9,292 nt of DNA from NCBI GenBank assembly GCA_902475435.1, contig CABRZL010000079.1, positions 1-9,292 on the forward strand, written 5' to 3'. The position numbers and the translations under genes are program-made. The notes beneath the pieces were generated by a model, which was not told the origin of the DNA, searched no databases, and saw only the letters and a program-made list of their open reading frames with translations. This document shows positions 6,721 through 9,292 of the stretch, in pieces. Source of the stretch: an uncultured Eubacteriales bacterium (GTDB lineage: Bacteria; Bacillota; Clostridia; Oscillospirales; Oscillospiraceae). Position 1 is the first letter of the stretch. Each line of letters begins with the position of its first letter.

Positions 6721-7218
6721 CTATGAAACTGCAGGAACGCTCTCTGCCATTTTGAAGATTTCCGCTTCATCCGTTATCGCTGGGTCATATTCCAGTACAA
6801 AGGAATACTCCGGCGTAGCAGTCCAACACAGATAAGTGCGGGCAGACTTCTCGTATATAGCGGCAGTCATACCGTTTACATCACAGGCGCAGATATTTTC
6901 TGCCGTATTGGGGTCGACGATCGTTTGGAATGCCTCGGTGTTCAGTTCCGATGCTCCTGCCTCCTCGCTGTCCACATAGGCAGTATGGCAGAGGTAGTAG
7001 ATGATTTCATTCCCATCAGCATCGCTATAATGGGTCGGTGTGATTTCTGTTAGAGTTTGATTATACCAGCCATTTTCCATAACAGCCCGGTCCATTCTGG
7101 CAAGCCGGGTCAGAGAGCCATCGGTACTCTGTTCTGTCTTTGCACCACAACCACTCAACAATGTCGCAAACAGGAGAAGCGCAAGCATCCATTTATAATT
7201 TCTCAGCCAGATTTTCAA
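6721..7218 (-). CDS. Small lipoprotein, DUF4367-like, unknown function
   Basis: A 165-residue predicted lipoprotein. The signal peptide is textbook: MKIWLRNYKWM (basic), LALLLFATLL (hydrophobic), then the lipobox LSGC with the acylated cysteine at residue 24, so the mature protein is anchored on the outer face of the membrane. The mature part is acidic and ends with YSFVLEYDPAITDEAEIFKMAESV, which resembles the C-terminal strand-helix of DUF4367-type extracytoplasmic domains; that likeness is from memory and tentative. The start is TTG at 7218, with AAAGGA about 10 bases upstream inside the preceding gene. The frame is open to 7269, but the extra residues would spoil the signal peptide. It overlaps the SLOG gene by 26 bases, so the two are co-transcribed from the operator-controlled promoters at 7689-7766. 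Confidence 0.75.
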   Translation of the reverse strand: MKIWLRNYKWMLALLLFATLLSGCGAKTEQSTDGSLTRLARMDRAVMENGWYNQTLTEITPTHYSDADGNEIIYYLCHTAYVDSEEAGASELNTEAFQTIVDPNTAENICACDVNGMTAAIYEKSARTYLCWTATPEYSFVLEYDPAITDEAEIFKMAESVPAVS

Positions 7219-7642
7219 TGTGCATCTGTCCTTTCTGCGCCCGCCGCTGGGCGGTTTCCAAAAGATCACCAGTATTTCCGTGACCTCGGTTATAGGTGAT
7301 CAGATAGTTGCTATGCTGAATCATATACTGATTGGCTCGGACGATGGCACCCCTCCTTGGTACAGATTCCATGCCTGGAGGATAAAAGGTGTTATCAAAT
7401 CCATCCGGCGTTTGAATGGGCCGGTCAACGGGATGATAGGGCAATAGGAGAGAAAGTGTCACCTCCGGGTGGCGCTTTTTCGCTGCTTTCAAAGCTTCAG
7501 CCGCCATGCGGTCAAAGGCGCCGTATTGACCCACTGTGAAGTGGATCACTCCACATTCCGTGATATGTCGCTCCACCGATTCTTCTAACAGAGGCCGCAG
7601 ACATTCCGGGGCATTATGATGACCTATGAAGAAACAAGTCAA
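7193..7642 (-). CDS. SLOG-fold (YpsA/DUF1273-like) protein
   Basis: A 149-residue cytoplasmic protein of the SLOG superfamily, Rossmann-like folds that bind nucleotides or nucleotide-derived ligands. Seen: the N-terminal strand CFFIGHH (the family's GHR-type motif), VGQYGAFDRMAAEAL (glycine loop plus helix), LSLLLPYHP, RANQYMIQHSNYLITY, and GNTGDLLETAQRR (the C-terminal GxT loop). The start is TTG at 7642 with GGAGG 9 bases upstream; no ATG alternative fits the fold. It is the first gene of a two-gene unit with the overlapping lipoprotein and is divergent from the Xre gene. The promoters lie among three palindromes. Its ligand is unknown. The setting suggests a stress- or signal-induced module, but no enzymatic residue can be argued. 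Confidence 0.78.
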   Translation of the reverse strand: MTCFFIGHHNAPECLRPLLEESVERHITECGVIHFTVGQYGAFDRMAAEALKAAKKRHPEVTLSLLLPYHPVDRPIQTPDGFDNTFYPPGMESVPRRGAIVRANQYMIQHSNYLITYNRGHGNTGDLLETAQRRAQKGQMHIENLAEKL

Positions 7643-7665
7643 TTCGTTATGCCTCCATGTAGAAA

Positions 7666-7683
7666 TTACCCATATTCGGGTAA
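7666..7683. promoter_or_regulatory. Operator palindrome 1
   Basis: TTACCCATATTCGGGTAA: arms TTACCC/GGGTAA around the centre shared with palindrome 2 (TATTCGGGTAA). It covers about +1 to +17 of the proximal minus-strand promoter, so a bound protein would block initiation. Confidence 0.8.
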
Positions 7684-7688
7684 ACTCG

Positions 7689-7718
7689 ATTATACGAGAG
7701 GAAACACGACTTTGTCAA
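7689..7718 (-). promoter_or_regulatory. Consensus sigma-A promoter of the SLOG-lipoprotein unit (proximal, P1)
   Basis: Minus strand: TTGACA (7718-7713), an 18-base spacer, TATAAT (7694-7689); both hexamers are perfect. Start is predicted near 7682, giving a leader of about 40 bases. Operator 2 overlaps the -35 and operator 1 sits at the start point, so a strong promoter is kept under tight repression. Confidence 0.85.
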
Positions 7719-7733
7719 CCCGTATTCGGGTAA
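7716..7733. promoter_or_regulatory. Operator palindrome 2
   Basis: CAACCCGTATTCGGGTAA, core ACCCG-TATT-CGGGT. It overlaps the -35 of P1 and lies at the start point of P2. It also overlaps a weak plus-strand candidate promoter (TTGTCA 7712-7717, 17 bases, GAGAAT) that could drive the Xre gene. Confidence 0.8.
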
Positions 7734-7737
7734 AGAG

Positions 7738-7766
7738 AATATAAAATGCCCTTATCATAGTAGCAA
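7738..7766 (-). promoter_or_regulatory. Second sigma-A promoter of the SLOG-lipoprotein unit (distal, P2)
   Basis: Minus strand: TTGCTA (7766-7761), a 17-base spacer, TATATT (7743-7738). The layout copies P1: operator 3 overlaps the -35 and operator 2 sits at the start point near 7731. It is weaker than P1 by consensus. Confidence 0.6.
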
Positions 7767-7781
7767 CCCGAAAACGGGTAA
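7764..7781. promoter_or_regulatory. Operator palindrome 3
   Basis: CAACCCGAAAACGGGTAA, core ACCCG-AAAA-CGGGT. It overlaps the -35 of P2 and lies 21 bases before the Xre start codon, so it could also give feedback on the Xre gene. Confidence 0.8.
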
Positions 7782-7802
7782 TACTATGGTGAGGGCGATT
7801 TC

Positions 7803-8057
7803 ATGGAATATTCTGAACTTTATGTGAAACGAATCCGCCAGCTTTGTGGCGAGCGTGGCATCGCAATCAACAAGCTGGCAACCATGAGTGATGTGAAGCA
7901 ATCCACACTTGATAATATTGTCCGTGGATTGACAAAAAATCCGAGGGTAAAGACTTTACACAAGATCGCTTTGGCTTTCAGTATGACTTTACCGGAGTTC
8001 CTCGACTTTCCAGAGTTGAACAATTACTCTTTTGACGAAGATACTGATGACGAATAG
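7803..8057 (+). CDS. Small Xre (Cro/CI-type) helix-turn-helix regulator
   Basis: An 84-residue single-domain DNA-binding protein. Residues 5-70 form the five-helix Xre fold: the helix-turn-helix lies around INKLATMSDVKQSTLDNIVR (22-41), followed by NPRVKTLHKIALAFSMTLPEFL, with an acidic tail FDEDTDDE. There is no sensor or protease domain, so any induction would act through a partner or a competing factor. The ATG at 7803 has GGTGAGGG about 8 bases upstream. The gene is divergent from the SLOG-lipoprotein unit, and the three palindromes between them are the natural binding sites; it is the obvious candidate repressor of both directions. That assignment is inferred from position. The gene is intact and single, with nothing co-directional closer than 385 bases. 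Confidence 0.88.
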   Translation: MEYSELYVKRIRQLCGERGIAINKLATMSDVKQSTLDNIVRGLTKNPRVKTLHKIALAFSMTLPEFLDFPELNNYSFDEDTDDE

Positions 8058-8442
8058 ACAACACCCAGCCTCAACTTGGTATAGAGGAAATGTTTTTACC
8101 TCCTTAGATAGTTTTCGTGCCTGGTCGCCGCAAGTTGCAAAACGCACCTGCTCCGTGGCTCCTCCCCTCCTCACAAAGCCTGCGGCTTTGCGGGAGCACT
8201 GACACTAGCGGCATGTTCCGGCGTTGGTACGCTCCTGCCGGATATCCCTTCTCAGACGATCATTCTGTTTTCCAGGTGCTGTCCATCGATGAACTACCCT
8301 AAGTCTACACCTAAATGACTGTCCGCCCCGTATATCCGAAAAGTAGGAAATCGGCTAAAAACAGGATATTTCCACGCTCTCGGAATTGTGGTAAAATGAT
8401 AAGTACAGAGTGACAAATCGGAATTTGGGGGAGTATGTTGAT
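8058..8442. other. Gene-free stretch with a small hairpin and an orphan ribosome-like site
   Basis: About 385 bases without a supportable gene. It holds a perfect 7-bp hairpin CAAAGCC-TGC-GGCTTTG (8174-8190) with no T-tract, a GC-rich block at 8110-8290 unlike the AT-rich flanks, and, on the minus strand, AAGGAGGT (around 8099-8106) with no usable start after it. The block looks like a leftover end of some element. The last part carries the promoter of the acetyltransferase. Confidence 0.5.
8369..8397 (+). promoter_or_regulatory. Sigma-A promoter of the acetyltransferase genes
   Basis: TTTCCA (8369-8374), a 17-base spacer, TAAAAT (8392-8397). It lies about 45 bases before the ATG at 8443, which is preceded by GGGGGAG. 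It could serve both GNAT genes. Confidence 0.5.
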
Positions 8443-8886
8443 ATGAAAATTAAAGAAATCAAGGAGAATAAAAAACAATTTCTTTCGCTGTTGCTATTAG
8501 CAGATGAGTAGGAGGATATGATAGACAGGTATCTTAATAAAGGGACAATGTATGTTTTGGACGATGATGGAGTTAAGTGCGAATGTGTAGTAACAGACGA
8601 GGGGAAAGGTGTTCTTGAAATCAAAAATATTGCAACTGAACCAGAATATCAGGGGAAGGGTTACGGTAAAGCACTAATTGACTTTGTCGCTACAACATAT
8701 AAAGGAGAGTACTCTATACTGCAAGTTGGTACAGGGGATAGTCCGTTGACAATCCCTTTTTATGAGAAGTGTGGATTTATTCGTTCGCATAGCATTAAAA
8801 ACTTCTTCACAGATAATTATGACCACCCGATATATGAAGTAGATACTCAACTGGTAGATATGATTTATTTGCAGAAAAAAATATAA
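8443..8886 (+). pseudogene. GNAT N-acetyltransferase with one in-frame TAG at codon 23
   Basis: Acetyl-CoA-dependent N-acetyltransferase of the GNAT fold; the acceptor is unknown. The protein would be 147 residues. It reads MKIKEIKENKKQFLSLLLLADE, then TAG (8509-8511), then EDMIDRYLNKGTMYVLDDDG without a frame change. The acetyl-CoA motif A is QGKGYGKALI (about residues 70-79), preceded by the strand VLEIKNIATEPE and followed by ILQVGTGDSPLTIPFYEKCGF (motif B region). The stop probably replaced CAG (Gln). The downstream ATG at 8518 would give a 122-residue product lacking strand 1 and part of helix 1; AGGAGG (8510-8515) is only 2 bases from it, too close for good initiation, though restart after TAG is conceivable. 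Everything beyond the stop is well preserved, so the change is recent or the short form still works. The next GNAT gene follows 25 bases later. Confidence 0.78.
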
Positions 8887-8911
8887 ATATTAATTTAGTG
8901 AGGTATAAGGA

Positions 8912-9292
8912 TTGGAAATTAGATTTATTGATGAAGAACACGCCGCAGATATAAATATTCCCAACGAAGCTTTTCCCATTAGGGGACGAATGGTTGTTAC
9001 CTATAACGGAAACAGTTGGGAACATACAGAAAAGTTATTGCCTTCTGAACAGATTGAAGAAATGACATTCCCCGATGAAAACTACAATTATCACGAGATG
9101 AAAAACTATGTTTTTATCGGAGCGTATGAGGGAGAGGATTGCATTGGATTAGCAATATTGACTTCTGTATTCAATCCCTGTCTTTTTTTATACGACTTGA
9201 AAGTCAAAAGCAAAATGCGTGGTAAAGGCATTGGCAAACAGCTAATTAAGGCATCTTATCAATATGCCATAGCGAATGGGTATGCAGGTTTA
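8912..9292 (+). CDS. Streptothricin acetyltransferase-like GNAT protein, cut by the right edge
   Basis: N-terminal 127 residues of a GNAT acetyltransferase resembling the SatA/Sat family, which acetylates streptothricin in the cytoplasm using acetyl-CoA. Seen: MEIRFIDEEHAADINIPNEAF, then EMTFPDENYNYHEMKNYVFIG (family-like), the strand FLYDLKVKSK, and the acetyl-CoA loop RGKGIGKQLI (residues 103-112). The start is TTG at 8912 with GTGAGG (8898-8903) 8 bases upstream; this places MEIRF at the N-terminus as expected for the family. The C-terminal portion, about 50 residues by family length, is beyond the window. It lies 25 bases after the preceding GNAT gene in the same direction and is probably co-transcribed. 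Composition is AT-rich compared with the reductase region. Substrate assignment rests on overall likeness only. Confidence 0.82.
   Translation, partial: MEIRFIDEEHAADINIPNEAFPIRGRMVVTYNGNSWEHTEKLLPSEQIEEMTFPDENYNYHEMKNYVFIGAYEGEDCIGLAILTSVFNPCLFLYDLKVKSKMRGKGIGKQLIKASYQYAIANGYAGL

Noticed and set aside
7666..7781. A CRISPR-like array
   Set aside because: The three repeats are short palindromes spaced for promoter control, with promoter hexamers rather than variable spacers between them.
7989..8174. A 61-codon minus-strand open frame overlapping the Xre 3' end
   Set aside because: It overlaps the conserved Xre coding sequence in antisense, and its start lacks a ribosome site; the AAGGAGGT is inside it, not in front of a start.
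1..8886. Stop-codon reassignment or suppressor-tRNA use, suggested by several otherwise intact frames with internal stops
   Set aside because: All three stops occur internally (TAA in the phosphotransferase, TAG in the GNAT, TGA/TAG in the recombinase and GH3 relics), and the damaged genes also carry frameshifts or large deletions. Intact genes end with normal stops and use TGG for Trp. Decay explains this better.

Overview
The window looks like an accessory region from a low-to-mid-GC Firmicute, most likely a gut Clostridia member (Oscillospiraceae/Lachnospiraceae type). This rests on strong AGGAGG-type ribosome sites, TTG/GTG starts, consensus sigma-A promoters, a Tn-type large serine recombinase remnant, a bai-like flavin reductase, and GNAT and streptothricin-acetyltransferase-like genes. 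Taxonomy is inferred from style only. Base composition shifts by eye, from a GC-rich reductase segment to AT-rich acetyltransferase genes at the right end, so the region appears to be a mosaic of several acquisitions.

Left part (1-2205): an APH(6)/hydroxyurea-kinase-like gene, cut by the window edge and interrupted by one in-frame TAA, is followed by a convergent, intact LysR regulator with its own terminator, consensus promoter and a candidate LysR box. Next (2212-3113) come two tiny translationally coupled ORFs behind a very strong ribosome site, then the decayed C-terminal half of a large serine recombinase (zinc ribbon, coiled coil, tail) carrying several stops and a frameshift. This is the scar of a mobile element.

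Centre (3594-6632): a relic of a carbohydrate/aglycone-processing locus. A broken family-3 glycoside hydrolase (GH3) tail overlaps the ribosome site of an intact 649-residue Fe-S/FMN/FAD NADH:flavin oxidoreductase (2,4-dienoyl-CoA reductase/BaiCD/BaiH architecture), followed by the N-terminal part of another broken GH3. The intact reductase between two dead hydrolases suggests an ancestral operon that released a sugar from a glycoside and then reduced the aglycone. Only the reductase still has an open frame.

Right part (6640-9292): a minus-strand pair, a SLOG-fold protein overlapping a lipoprotein, is divergent from a small Xre repressor. The divergent region holds three near-identical palindromes (ACCCG-N4-CGGGT type) alternating with two sigma-A promoters that point at the SLOG-lipoprotein pair. 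This is the most structured regulatory element in the window and the best candidate for an undescribed small system. After a roughly 385-base stretch without a gene lie two AT-rich GNAT genes in one orientation: the first carries a single in-frame TAG near its start, and the second, a streptothricin-acetyltransferase-like gene, runs off the right edge.

A recurrent theme is degeneration. Four or five genes carry stop codons or frameshifts, while LysR, the flavin reductase, SLOG, lipoprotein, Xre and the last GNAT remain open.
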